A DNA stretch of 64,000 nt from Herbidospora yilanensis. Lineage in GTDB: Bacteria; Actinomycetota; Actinomycetes; Streptosporangiales; Streptosporangiaceae. Under the pieces are notes generated by a model that was given only the letters and a program-made list of their open reading frames with translations, had not been told where the DNA came from and searched no databases. Shown piece after piece: positions 52,123 to 60,951 of the stretch (the stretch's first letter is position 1; each line of letters starts with the position of its first letter). Both the position numbers and the translations under genes were made by a program. The stretch lies in assembly GCF_001570565.1 (NCBI RefSeq), contig NZ_BBXE01000020.1, positions 207,034-271,033 on the forward strand, written 5' to 3'.

Positions 52123-54150
52123 TCAGTCGTCTTCTTGCAGGTCGGCGATGAATTCCTCGATGCGGGCGCACACCTCGTCGTCACCTGCGGCGCGGAACCC
52201 GCCGAGCGCCTCCTCGGCGGCGATCTCCGCCTCGGCCGTGCGGCCCAGCCGGGCGTAGGCCTCGGCCAGCGACAACCGGGCGTACCTGACCGGCTCCGTC
52301 TCGCCCTCGGCGACGTACTGGGCGACCGCCTCGACCAGGTCGTCGACCGCCTCGGCGGCCATGCCGAGCTGGAGGTGCAGGCCGCCCCGGTCGTGGTGGA
52401 GGCCGGCCCGCTCCCGGGCGGGGGCGTTGGCGACGGCCTCGTCGTAGGCGGCCAGCACCTCGCGGGCGCCCGCCTCGTCGACGCCGGCCGTCAGCAGCAG
52501 GTGGGCGTACAGGGCGCAGGCGCGGGCCAGGCCCTCGCGGTCGTCCTCCGCGCGCAGGGCGTCGCGGGCGCGCAGCGCGGTCTCGGCGTCGCCGCGCACG
52601 TTGGCCAGCAGCAGCAGGCCGGTCCCGGTGGGCGGGGCGGCGGTCAGGATCTCCTCGGCCTCCGCCTCCCTGCCTACGACCAGGTAGGCGTGGGCGAGCC
52701 GGATGGTCGCGCTCGGGGTGCCCAGGGCCGCGGCCGACGACTCGACCATCGGCAGGCCCTCGTCGGCCTGTCCGAGCTGGCAGAGCAGCAGGCCGATGCG
52801 CCCGAGGGTGCTCTGGCGGCGTTCCTCGTCGGTGTGGAGATCGGCGGCCCGCCGCCATTCGGCCAGGGCCGTCTCGGTGTCGCCGCCGACCATGGCGACC
52901 AGGCCCCGGCCGTCGGCCCGGCGCGCTTCCAGCAGGTCATCGGGCCCAAGAGCGTCGTACCGCGCCCAGGCCGCCTTCGCCTCGTCGATCCGGCCGCGCT
53001 GCCAGGCCTCCTCGGCCAGGTCGAGCAGCTCTTCCGGGGTGTGCGCGGGCGGCAGCGGGGCGGGCGGGAGCGGCGGCGGGGAGTGCCGGGCCCGGGGGTC
53101 GAGCGGCACGTGCCCGGCGAGCGGCTCGGCCGTCAGCCATTCCTCGACGCGGCGGCCCTGCTCGCCGGTGCCGTTGCGGGCGTCGAACCGCGCCGCGATG
53201 TCGCGGGCCTTGGCGGCGAGGGCGGCCTCCTCGGCCGTGTCGCCGGGCTGGGCGTGGCCCCGTTCGCGGAGCAGCCGCAGCAGCAGCGCGCCGGCCGCCG
53301 CGAACCACATGGCGGCGCCGGGGCTGGGCGCCCGGTCGAGCAGCGGGCGTTCGCGGGCGAGGATCTCCAGGCCGCGGGCCAGGTTGCCGGTGACCGCGCA
53401 GAACCACAGGTGGGTGGCGATCTCCTCGACCTCGTTGGCGTCGCCGCGCATCGCCCGGTAGGCGACCCGGTGGGCGTGCGCCGCCTCGGTGTGCCGGCCG
53501 GTCCGCACGTAGGCGGGCAGCAGCGTGGTCAGGATGCTCTGGGGCTGGACGTGGCAGGTCAGCTCACCGCGCAGCACCGGCTCGGCCAGCTCGACGGCCT
53601 CCTCGTCGCGGCCCCGCAGGATCAGGTAGAAGGCCTTGGACGTCGGGTCGCAGCCCTCGCAGTCGCTCAGGACGTCGCGCGGGGTGGTCGTCCAGCGGTG
53701 GTAGAGCTCGTCGCCGGCCGCGTAGTCGCCCAGGTGGGCGGCGTGCGCGCAGCGGGCGGCCCAGACGGCGTGCAGGCCGTCGCCGTTCTCGCGGTAGCGG
53801 CGCTCCATGTCGTCGAGCATCTGGTGGGTGCGGGCCAGCGGCACCTCGGGGAACCGGCGCAGGTCGCCGACGATCCACTTGAACTGCCAGAGCAGGTTGT
53901 GGGTCGACCACTCGTCGAAGCCGCCGGGTTCGGCGTCGTGGTCGGCCAGGCAGCGGGCGAAGGCCGCGAAGGCCTTGGCGTGCTCGGCGCCGTACTGATA
54001 GGCCTCGGTGAGCTCCATCCGGACCGCCCAGGTGAGGTCCCGGTCGCCGGTCGCCTCGGCCTGCCGCAGGGCCGTCTCCAGCACGTTCGTGCGCGTCTCC
54101 CCGTAGGGCAGCGCCCGCGCCCGCTCGATGAGCTCGGCGATGTCATCCAT
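52123..54150 (-). CDS. TPR-repeat protein, partner of HSP90-like protein
   Basis: This 675-residue all-helical protein has tetratricopeptide-like repeats throughout (for example LLDLAEEAWQRGRIDEAKAAW, LGRIGLLLCQLGQADEG, LSLAEAYARLGRTAEAE), with no enzyme domain or signal. Its ATG overlaps the end of the HSP90-like gene by 8 bp. TPR proteins are classical HSP90 co-chaperones in eukaryotes, so this reads as a bacterial chaperone-adaptor pair (inference from context). It ends EFIADLQEDD. Confidence 0.85.
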   Translation of the reverse strand: MDDIAELIERARALPYGETRTNVLETALRQAEATGDRDLTWAVRMELTEAYQYGAEHAKAFAAFARCLADHDAEPGGFDEWSTHNLLWQFKWIVGDLRRFPEVPLARTHQMLDDMERRYRENGDGLHAVWAARCAHAAHLGDYAAGDELYHRWTTTPRDVLSDCEGCDPTSKAFYLILRGRDEEAVELAEPVLRGELTCHVQPQSILTTLLPAYVRTGRHTEAAHAHRVAYRAMRGDANEVEEIATHLWFCAVTGNLARGLEILARERPLLDRAPSPGAAMWFAAAGALLLRLLRERGHAQPGDTAEEAALAAKARDIAARFDARNGTGEQGRRVEEWLTAEPLAGHVPLDPRARHSPPPLPPAPLPPAHTPEELLDLAEEAWQRGRIDEAKAAWARYDALGPDDLLEARRADGRGLVAMVGGDTETALAEWRRAADLHTDEERRQSTLGRIGLLLCQLGQADEGLPMVESSAAALGTPSATIRLAHAYLVVGREAEAEEILTAAPPTGTGLLLLANVRGDAETALRARDALRAEDDREGLARACALYAHLLLTAGVDEAGAREVLAAYDEAVANAPARERAGLHHDRGGLHLQLGMAAEAVDDLVEAVAQYVAEGETEPVRYARLSLAEAYARLGRTAEAEIAAEEALGGFRAAGDDEVCARIEEFIADLQEDD

Positions 54151-55936
54151 TGACGGCCCAGTCGAGCAGCCCGAGGAACGACCGGTTGAGGGTGGCGGTG
54201 TCGGCCGCGCGCATCGGGTGGTGGCCGTGCAGCAGCGCCATGCCGTAGAGCGCCTCGACGGCGGTGGCGGCCAGGCCCGGGTCGGACAGGCGGGTGACCC
54301 GGCGGACCAGGGGGTTGCGGTGGTTCAGCACCAGTTGCGGCTTCTCGCCGCCGCCCGCGTCGAGCGCGCCCAGCACGTCGGCCCACATCTCCCCCGCCAT
54401 CTCGCCGGCCTCGCGGGCCTGCGCCTCGTGGCGGGCGGCCCGGCTGGTCAGATAGAGGGCCGGCAGCGCGGCCGGGTCGAAGTCGCGCAGCACGACCTCG
54501 CAGCCCAGCGGGGCCAGCGCGGTCGCGGCGGTGGCGAGGAACCCGCGGACCGCGAGTTCGGCGGCCGGGTCGACGGGGGCCATGCGGGTCGTGAGCTCGG
54601 CCGGTTCCAGGCGCGACAACCCGTGGCCGGGCTCGATGCGGGTCAGCCGGGCGAGGATGTCGCCGTCGTACACGTAACCGGCGTTCAGCAGCCCCACGCC
54701 CTGGGCCGCGCAGACCCCGGCGAGCTGGCGGAACTCGTCGACGCTCGTCGTGTAGCGCCCGCGCGGATGCCGGGCCCGGAACTGGGTGAGGGTCATCGGC
54801 CCGTCGGCGGTCTCGTATTCGAGCCACCGGTCGACCAGCCGCAACATGTCGTCGTCGTGCAGGGCGAGCGCCTTCACCCCGAGGTGGTGCAGCCGCAGGA
54901 AGCCGCGCAGCCGGGCCGGATCGGTGGCGGCCAGCTTCACCAGCCACTCGCGTAACTGGGCGCCGAGCGCGTCGCGGGTGTGGTCGAGCAGGTCGTCGTC
55001 GTAGAGCGCCTCACGGGAGGCGGTCGGCCGCAGTTCGGCGGCGTCGACGACGCACCGCACGAAGAACGCCCACTCGGGCAGCAGCCCGGTCAGCTTCTCC
55101 GACAGCAGCATGCCCTTGAGGTAGACGCGGTGCGCGTCGCGGGCCCCCGGGTTGGCCGGATGGGGCACCACGAACGCCACCCCGGTCAGCCCCGCCTCGG
55201 GCACCTCCAGGTCGATCACGTCGAAGGCCGAGAAGCCGAACAGCTCTCTCCCGTACGCCACCAGCGCCTCCCGCCGGAGCGCGGGACTGGCGTGGCGGCC
55301 CTGCCAGGGGGCGCCCGCCCCGGAGACCGGGACGCCGTCGACGGTGACCTCGACCGGCAGCAGCGAGCCGAAGAGCCGGGCCAATTCGGTTACGGTCCGG
55401 CTGGAAGTCCAGACGGCCGCGTCGCGGCGGGGACGTAAGGTGACCGTGGTGCCGGGCTCGCCCGTCCGATCGCCCGTGCGATCGGCCGCGGTGGCGACGT
55501 CGTAGCTGCCGTCCGACCGCCCGGTCCAGAGCACGGTGGATCCGCCGGAGGCCGACCGCGACTCGACGTGGATCTCGTCGGCGACCAGGAACCCCGACAG
55601 CAGGCCGATGCCGAACTGGCCCAGGAACTCGTGCCGCGCGAACCCGAGCTCGTCGCGCTTGGACGACCGCCCGATGGTCGCCAGCAGCGAATGCACCTCG
55701 TCTTCGGTGAGCCCGATCCCGGTGTCGTGCACCCGGATCTCCTCGGGCCCCACCTCTACCCGGATGCGCCCGGGCGCCATCGGATCGCCCGCCCGCCGCG
55801 CGACGATCGCGTCACAGGCGTTCTGCAGCAGCTCACGGACGTAGACGCGCGGGCTGGAGTAGAGATGCCGGCTGAGCAGATCGACCACCCCGCGCAGGTC
55901 GACCTGAAAGGCCCGGGTCCCTTCGGTGTACGGCAC
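54143..55936 (-). CDS. HSP90-family ATPase (HtpG-like, divergent)
   Basis: This 597-residue protein begins with the GHKL ATPase fold: VRELLQNACDA (Asn39 Mg ligand), DTGIGL (71-76) and GQFGIG (106-111). The middle domain has HRVYLKGMLLSEK and the catalytic-loop-like ASREALYDD, both as in HtpG, but overall the sequence is far from canonical HtpG and about 30 residues shorter. It should act as an ATP-dependent chaperone with the TPR protein. ATG 55936 follows a weak GAAGGGACC. Confidence 0.88.
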   Translation of the reverse strand: MPYTEGTRAFQVDLRGVVDLLSRHLYSSPRVYVRELLQNACDAIVARRAGDPMAPGRIRVEVGPEEIRVHDTGIGLTEDEVHSLLATIGRSSKRDELGFARHEFLGQFGIGLLSGFLVADEIHVESRSASGGSTVLWTGRSDGSYDVATAADRTGDRTGEPGTTVTLRPRRDAAVWTSSRTVTELARLFGSLLPVEVTVDGVPVSGAGAPWQGRHASPALRREALVAYGRELFGFSAFDVIDLEVPEAGLTGVAFVVPHPANPGARDAHRVYLKGMLLSEKLTGLLPEWAFFVRCVVDAAELRPTASREALYDDDLLDHTRDALGAQLREWLVKLAATDPARLRGFLRLHHLGVKALALHDDDMLRLVDRWLEYETADGPMTLTQFRARHPRGRYTTSVDEFRQLAGVCAAQGVGLLNAGYVYDGDILARLTRIEPGHGLSRLEPAELTTRMAPVDPAAELAVRGFLATAATALAPLGCEVVLRDFDPAALPALYLTSRAARHEAQAREAGEMAGEMWADVLGALDAGGGEKPQLVLNHRNPLVRRVTRLSDPGLAATAVEALYGMALLHGHHPMRAADTATLNRSFLGLLDWAVNG

Positions 55937-55957
55937 GCGACGACCCTATCGAGCTTT

Positions 55958-56776
55958 TTACCGGAGAAAGTCCCGCAAATGGGAGTTCAAGACACCACAA
56001 CTCAGGTAATTGCGGACGGTATGAAAATCGAGCCAGTCGATGTTGCACTGCACGTCACGTTCCACACCCTTGAAAACCGGGCGCAACTCGGCGGGAATGG
56101 CGGCGATGTCGTCCTTGTCGGCGACGTTGATCCACCGCCGCACCCCCGGCGGCCGGGCCCCCATCCCCGCCACGGGCAGCGGCGTGAGCCGCTCGAACAC
56201 CACGTTCCGCATGCCCAGCGGCGACCCCAGCGTGACCAGCAGGTCGGCCCGGAGATCGGAATGCGCCCAGAACGCCTCGTAGGCCACCACGCTGCCCAGT
56301 GAGTGGGCGATCACCACCCGGGGTTCGCGCCGCCGGATCACCTCGGCCACCGCGTCGCGCGCGAGGGTGCGGGGCGCGCCGCCGCCCAGGTAGGTCGCCA
56401 CCTCGGGGCAGAAGTCCTCGGCGAACTTCAGCGCCCCGGCGCCGAGCCGGTCGAGCAGCCAGCCCGCCAGCCGGTGGGCCAGCGCGGTCAGCGTCTCGCC
56501 CGCGGCGGCGGCGACGCGGTGGTCGTCGACCTGGCGCATCCAGTCGGTGAAGACCATCTTCTCCGGCGGGGCCATCTTCTTCGGCGGTTGCGGGGCGCCC
56601 TTGCGCAGGTGGTGGGCGTAGTAGGCGACCTCCGCCACCGAGGCGCCGGTCAGCCCGCCGTCGTGCAGGTACCGGTTCCATTTGGCGAGCATCAGGTCGG
56701 CCGCCCTGACCGGGGAACCGCCGCCCTGTTCGTAGTACTTGTACTTGCCGATGCCGTGCACGCCGACGATGGTCAC
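55958..56776 (-). CDS. Alpha/beta-hydrolase-like protein
   Basis: This 272-residue protein starts TIVGVHGIGKYKYYEQ, an oxyanion-hole-like loop, and has the nucleophile elbow AHSLGS (near residue 167), then TLGSPLGMR and a likely acid/His end (NVADKDD, HTVRNYLS). It resembles lipase-class-3 or PGAP1-like serine hydrolases. The GTG at 56776 is chosen because the hydrolase fold starts there; the frame continues far upstream antisense to arfB. Lone gene divergent from arfB by 51 bp. Substrate unknown. Confidence 0.78.
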   Translation of the reverse strand: MTIVGVHGIGKYKYYEQGGGSPVRAADLMLAKWNRYLHDGGLTGASVAEVAYYAHHLRKGAPQPPKKMAPPEKMVFTDWMRQVDDHRVAAAAGETLTALAHRLAGWLLDRLGAGALKFAEDFCPEVATYLGGGAPRTLARDAVAEVIRRREPRVVIAHSLGSVVAYEAFWAHSDLRADLLVTLGSPLGMRNVVFERLTPLPVAGMGARPPGVRRWINVADKDDIAAIPAELRPVFKGVERDVQCNIDWLDFHTVRNYLSCGVLNSHLRDFLR

Positions 56777-56814
56777 CCGCCCACAGTGCCGGAAAAATGC
56801 GTTGATCGCACAGC

Positions 56815-56820
56815 TAATGT
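56815..56820 (+). promoter_or_regulatory. -10 element of arfB, likely leaderless
   Basis: TAATGT lies 7 nt before the ATG of arfB. The GGGAGG between them is one base from the ATG and too close to serve as a Shine-Dalgarno, so a leaderless mRNA is likely. Confidence 0.45.
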
Positions 56821-56827
56821 GGGAGGC

Positions 56828-57223
56828 ATGACCGAGATTCCGGAGGCCGAGCTCCGCTGGCGGTTCTCGCGTTCCTCCGGGCCCGGCGGCCAGGGCGTGA
56901 ACACGACCGACAGCCGGGTGGAGCTCAGCTTCGACATCGCGAACACCCAGGCGCTGACCGACGTCCAGCGGGAACGGGCCCTCGAAAGGCTGGCCCACCG
57001 GCTGGTCGACGGCGTGCTGACGATCGCCGCCCAGGAGTTCCGCTCCCAGTTGCGCAACCGCGAGGCCGCCCGCGCCCGCCTGGAGGCGACGCTGCGCGAC
57101 GCGATCGCGCCGCCCGCGAAGAAGCGGCGCCCGACCAAGCCCTCGAAGGGCCAGGTGGAGCGCCGCCTGGAGAACAAGAAGCGCCGGTCCGACGTGAAGA
57201 GGCTGCGCCGCGACGCCTTCTAA
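56828..57223 (+). CDS. arfB: Alternative ribosome-rescue factor B (peptidyl-tRNA hydrolase)
   Basis: This 131-residue protein has the release-factor catalytic GGQ motif in SSGPGGQGVN (residues 17-26), which hydrolyses peptidyl-tRNA on stalled ribosomes. A basic C-terminal tail (KKRRPTKPSKGQVERRL and RRSDVKRLRR) reaches into the empty mRNA channel, as in E. coli ArfB/YaeJ. The length is typical. Lone gene with probable leaderless start; ends with a 4-bp stop overlap with the convergent DinB-like gene. Confidence 0.93.
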   Translation: MTEIPEAELRWRFSRSSGPGGQGVNTTDSRVELSFDIANTQALTDVQRERALERLAHRLVDGVLTIAAQEFRSQLRNREAARARLEATLRDAIAPPAKKRRPTKPSKGQVERRLENKKRRSDVKRLRRDAF

Positions 57224-57834
57224 CGCTCGGTCCGGTCCTCCATCTCCCACACGTGGTCGAGCACGTGCCAGATGATCCGCCGGGAGGCGTAGCGGACCGG
57301 CCAGCGGTAGTCGTCGCCGTCGAGCGGCCGCGACACCACCTCCAGCAGCCTCGGCCGCATCTCGGCGACCTCCGCCGGCTTGATCCGCACGTCGAGCTTG
57401 GCCGCGTAGGCCCGTTCGGCGTTGACGACGTGGGCCACCATCTTGTCGCGGTCGCGCCCGCCGCCGCGCGGCCCCTTGCGCAGTTCCTCGGGCGTGATCC
57501 CGACGACGTCGTCGAAGACCTCCCAGGCGGCCCGCATCAGCGCCGCGTTCTTCGCCGCCTCGGCCGCGCCCCAGGGCTCGGAGTCGAGCACGGCCGGCCG
57601 GGCCGGGGCGCCGAAGTCGGTCGTCGCGTCGCCGGTGATCTTCTCGGCCACCCGGATCTCACCGGGCTCGAACACCAGCCCGGCCCGGTCGGCCACCACG
57701 CGGTAGCGCTCCTCATAGGAGAGGAGCGCCTCGATCGCGTCCTCCTCGCTCCGGGCCGACCGGCTCCAGCCCGGCCAGTCGACCGAGTTGGCGAAGACCC
57801 GCTTCTTGCCGAGCTCCAGGTAGATGGTGTGCAT
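57220..57834 (-). CDS. DinB-like protein of unknown function
   Basis: This 204-residue protein has an N-terminal beta segment (MHTIYLELGKKRVFANSVDWPGW) with a HicB-like look, then a helical bundle of about 110 residues with His in MVAHVVNAERAY and RRIIWHVLDHVWEMED, reminiscent of DinB/DUF664 metal-site bundles. The pairing of the two parts is known from actinomycete 'DinB-family' proteins, but I cannot name a reaction. Lone gene. Confidence 0.65.
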   Translation of the reverse strand: MHTIYLELGKKRVFANSVDWPGWSRSARSEEDAIEALLSYEERYRVVADRAGLVFEPGEIRVAEKITGDATTDFGAPARPAVLDSEPWGAAEAAKNAALMRAAWEVFDDVVGITPEELRKGPRGGGRDRDKMVAHVVNAERAYAAKLDVRIKPAEVAEMRPRLLEVVSRPLDGDDYRWPVRYASRRIIWHVLDHVWEMEDRTER

Positions 57835-57987
57835 GCCTCCACCCTGGCACCCATACCTGCCAGAACGTGGCAGCTACCCGACCGGGAACGGCCTGCCGTG
57901 GCGCGCGGGCCCGATCCCCGTCGTCCACCGCGTCCCGGGCCGACGCCTGACACCCACGCGGCCGGCGTCCGGGCCGGCGGAGATCCG

Positions 57988-59199
57988 TCAGCGCACAGCG
58001 GCCAGGTTCAGCACGGAGATCTGCGCACCATCGGCCTGCTGCCGCGTGACACATCGGGTCGAGAGCCGGGCCGGAGAAGCCGACGCGCCGGACGGGCCGG
58101 GCACGACGACGCCCTCGCGGCTCCCGCAGGTTCTGACGACGCGCTGGCTGGGATCCCAGTAGACGACGGACGTCGGGGACGACGACAGCCCCACCCCGAA
58201 GACGGCCAGATCACCGATCTTGGCCGCCGTCCTGGTCTCGGGATCGTAGACGACCGTGGCGGACGCGTCGGCCGGCTTGCTTCCCCGCGCGAGCAGGAAG
58301 CCGCCCGCCAGGGCTCCCTGGCCAAGGGATCTCAGCCCCGGGGCGACGTGCCGCCCCGAGCCGTCCGGCTTCTGGACGAGCAACCCCTCGCGTGTGAACC
58401 CGGAGCACCAGGCCGCGTCGCAGCGGAATTCCCGGAGCGAGGCGGGCGCCCTCACCGTGGTCGTCCTCCCCGTTTCGACATTGACGATCTTCTGCTGCCC
58501 GGACGCCGCGTCCCCGGAGGCGTCGCCGGCCCAGGGCCAGCCCAGCAGGTGGAGACCCGCGCCCTCCGTGACCTTCTCAGGAGTCCCTCCGATGAGGGGG
58601 ACGCGGTAGATGCCCCCGGAACGGACCGACCAGACGACCTCGTCCGAGACGACCCCGAGACGCTCCACCTCACTGGCCTCGCCGGTGAGCGCGGTCAGCT
58701 GGACCGCATCACCCCCGGTCCGGGGGACCGCCCAGACGTCCGCCCACTTGTCGTCGTCGTTGGGGGTGTTTCCCCACCACACGAAGTGCTCGGGCCCCAC
58801 TTCGACCTGCTGCGCGTAGTAGCCCTTGACCCCGGCCGGTTCCGGCATCTCCGCGACGACCCGGCGGCCCTTCGCCGCCGAATCGTAGATCTCCAGCCGG
58901 GACGCCTTCTCGAAGGAGGTCTCCGCGGTGACCAGGATCTCGTTCGCGGACAGAGCCGTGACCGGTCGGTAGGCCGCTCCGTCGGGTGCCTTGGCCGGCA
59001 TCGTGAAGACGGCGTCCCGCCACACCTCGCTCACCGGAGCCGCCGAGGCGCTCCGCGCGCCCGCGCCCGTCTCGTCGCCGCGGGTGGCGGAGACCACCGC
59101 CGTGGCGCCGACGACGGTGACCAGAACTCCAGCCGCCGCCACGACGGCGAGGAAATTCCGGTTGCTTACCAAAGAAGGGCGCACTGGCTCAACATTCAT
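57988..59199 (-). CDS. Membrane-anchored beta-propeller-like protein
   Basis: This 403-residue protein has one N-terminal membrane helix (about 17-39, NFLAVVAAAGVLVTVVGATAV) and an extracytoplasmic part of TolB/WD-like repeats: ILVTAETSFEKASRLEIYDS, DVWAVPRTGGDAVQLTAL, GIYRVPLIGGTPEKVTEG and others, six or seven blades. The IYRVPLxGGxxxxVT pattern is that of actinomycete TolB-like propellers. No catalytic motif. It follows the six-cysteine secreted protein gene by 57 bp on the same strand, so they may be co-expressed. Confidence 0.75.
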   Translation of the reverse strand: MNVEPVRPSLVSNRNFLAVVAAAGVLVTVVGATAVVSATRGDETGAGARSASAAPVSEVWRDAVFTMPAKAPDGAAYRPVTALSANEILVTAETSFEKASRLEIYDSAAKGRRVVAEMPEPAGVKGYYAQQVEVGPEHFVWWGNTPNDDDKWADVWAVPRTGGDAVQLTALTGEASEVERLGVVSDEVVWSVRSGGIYRVPLIGGTPEKVTEGAGLHLLGWPWAGDASGDAASGQQKIVNVETGRTTTVRAPASLREFRCDAAWCSGFTREGLLVQKPDGSGRHVAPGLRSLGQGALAGGFLLARGSKPADASATVVYDPETRTAAKIGDLAVFGVGLSSSPTSVVYWDPSQRVVRTCGSREGVVVPGPSGASASPARLSTRCVTRQQADGAQISVLNLAAVR

Positions 59200-59256
59200 G
59201 CTGAAATCACTCCCCTGTCCTCGTCCGACTGCTGTGCACGTGCGTGCCGGCCGAGA

Positions 59257-59724
59257 TCACCAGCTGGGGTAGAGGCGACGATAGGCCGAGCAGGTGTAAT
59301 TCGTGTGCGCATTGCTCGTGCAGAGCAGATATTGCTGGTAGATCGGGTGGTCACTCAGGGTGTCCGCCCATGACAGCACGATGCCGTTGAGGCTGACGCT
59401 GCAGCCGGCGCCGCACGCGGATTCGCCGATCATCTCGTCCGTCAGGCCCTGTTCCGCCATCCAGACCTCGGCGCGGCGACCGTCCGCCAGGGTGTCCTTG
59501 ATCCAGGACGGCGACTCGAATTCGATGTCGTCGAAGTCGAGATCGTCGGTGTCGAAGTAGAAACAGCTGTTGAGGTTGGTCTGCGCTCCCGTGATGCTTC
59601 CCGACGCGTTGTCGCAGCCGGCCCAGATGTCGGCGTACGCGGGGCCGGGGAACAGGGGAATTGCGGTCAGCACCAAAAGAAGCGTGAGAAATGGGCGAGT
59701 CAGTGCTTGCGAAGCACGCCTCAA
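59257..59724 (-). CDS. Small secreted six-cysteine protein, unknown
   Basis: This 155-residue protein has a signal peptide (about 1-31, cut after AYA). The mature part carries six cysteines (37, 54, 104, 108, 135 and 145), probably three disulfides, an acidic stretch at 59-70 (DTDDLDFDDIEFE) and C-terminal aromatic residues (YRRLYPSW). The start is TTG 59724, with AAGGGAAGGGAC 8 nt before it; no in-frame ATG lies near. I do not recognise the family. It may be an extracellular partner of the propeller protein encoded next to it. Confidence 0.65.
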   Translation of the reverse strand: MRRASQALTRPFLTLLLVLTAIPLFPGPAYADIWAGCDNASGSITGAQTNLNSCFYFDTDDLDFDDIEFESPSWIKDTLADGRRAEVWMAEQGLTDEMIGESACGAGCSVSLNGIVLSWADTLSDHPIYQQYLLCTSNAHTNYTCSAYRRLYPSW

Positions 59725-60115
59725 CTAAAAGTCCCTTCCCTTGACTCGAATGATTTACATTGATCAATATGCGTTGTAACGATCACCGAGTCAAGGTGGG
59801 GCCTGATCTTCTGTCGAAGGACCAGGAATCCTCCGCCGCCTCCCGTAAATGGAATTCACGACGACCCGGCATTTGATGCCGGCACGGAGGAAGGGGACAG
59901 GCGCGGGGCACGGCCGACCGCTCATCAGGAGGTCCCCGATTCACCGGTCCCGATACCGGGGGGCCGATTTCGCCCCGCGGTGGTCGCCGCCACCGGCGCA
60001 GGGCCGAGCGGCGGCACCACCGTGTGCCCGCTCCGGCGGGGCACGGACATCCCGACCGAGGTGATCGTCCGTGGCGTCGCGACGACCCGGACGCGACGTC
60101 CTCACCGGATGGAGG
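59725..60115. other. 391-bp gene-free gap
   Basis: The first 100 bp are A/T-rich and should hold the promoter of the six-cysteine protein gene. The rest shows no credible coding region: the 71-codon plus-strand frame at 59849 has no RBS and random composition. A small inverted repeat (CCGGT/ACCGG near 59950) is all the structure I can see. Confidence 0.6.
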
Positions 60116-60907
60116 TCAGACCAGGTCGATGAGGTCCGCCACGGAGTTGACGACCTGCGAGGGGCGGTAGGGCCAGCGGTCGATCTGGTCGGCCTTGGAG
60201 ACGCCGGTCAGCACCAGGATGGTGTGCAGGCCCGCCTCCATGCCGCAGACCACGTCGGTGTCCATGCGGTCGCCGATCATCGCGGTCGACTCGCTGTGGG
60301 CGTCGATGCGGTTGAGGGCGCTGCGCATCATCATCGGGTTGGGCTTGCCGACGAAGTAGGGGTCGACGCCGGTCGCCTTGGTGATCATCGCGGCGACCGC
60401 GCCGCAGGCCGGGAGGTTGCCCTCGTGGGAGGGGCCGACGGCGTCGGGGTTGGTGGCGATGAAGCGGGCGCCGTTCTCGATCAGCCGGATCGCGCGGGTT
60501 ATGTGGGAGAAGCTGTAGGTGCGGGTCTCGCCGAGCACGACGTAGTCGGGGTTGAGGTCGGTCAGGATGTATCCGGCCTCGTGGAGGGCGGTGGTCAGGC
60601 CCGACTCGCCGATCACGTAGGCGCTGCCCTCGGGGCGCTGGGCCGACAGGAAGTCGGCGGTGGCCATCGCGGAGGTCCAGATCGCCTCGGGCGGCACCTC
60701 CAGGCCCGCCGTCCGGAGCCGGACCGACAGGTCGCGCGGGGTGTAGATGGAGTTGTTGGTGAGCACGAGGAAGCGTTTCCCCGAGGCGCTCAGCCGCTTG
60801 ATGAACTCGTCGGCTCCCGGCACGGGTTGACCTTCGTGGACCAGGACGCCGTCCATGTCGGACAGCCAGCATTCGATCGGCTTGCGCTCACTCATGGGGC
60901 TAAGCAT
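60116..60907 (-). CDS. HAD-superfamily IIA phosphatase (NagD-like)
   Basis: This 263-residue phosphatase shows motif I DMDGVL ([13 protein letters not shown]), motif II LTNNS, a Lys in FVGKPNP and motif IV in [10 protein letters not shown], the pattern of NagD/p-nitrophenyl phosphatases that act on nucleotide or sugar phosphates. ATG 60907 (MLSPMSERK) lies 9-10 nt from a -10-like TTATTT; ATG 60895 (MSERK) is an alternative. It is divergent from the LLM gene over a perfect inverted repeat, so both may share a regulator. Confidence 0.9.
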   Translation of the reverse strand: MLSPMSERKPIECWLSDMDGVLVHEGQPVPGADEFIKRLSASGKRFLVLTNNSIYTPRDLSVRLRTAGLEVPPEAIWTSAMATADFLSAQRPEGSAYVIGESGLTTALHEAGYILTDLNPDYVVLGETRTYSFSHITRAIRLIENGARFIATNPDAVGPSHEGNLPACGAVAAMITKATGVDPYFVGKPNPMMMRSALNRIDAHSESTAMIGDRMDTDVVCGMEAGLHTILVLTGVSKADQIDRWPYRPSQVVNSVADLIDLV

Positions 60908-60918
60908 CGCAGAAGGAA

Positions 60919-60943
60919 ATAACCGGAGTAAGACTCCGGTTAT
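60919..60943. promoter_or_regulatory. Perfect inverted repeat (11-bp arms) between divergent genes
   Basis: Arms ATAACCGGAGT (60919-60929) and ACTCCGGTTAT (60933-60943) are exact complements around a 3-nt centre. The site fills more than half of the 44-bp gap between the HAD and LLM start codons and overlaps the -10 regions of both, so a bound dimer would silence both genes. Form and spacing suit a TetR- or MarR-type repressor (inference). Confidence 0.8.
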
Positions 60944-60951
60944 CTGAGGTC

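Noticed and set aside
59849..60064. 71-codon frame on plus in the gene-free gap
   Set aside because: No Shine-Dalgarno or -10 nearby, composition of random high-GC DNA and no recognisable motif.
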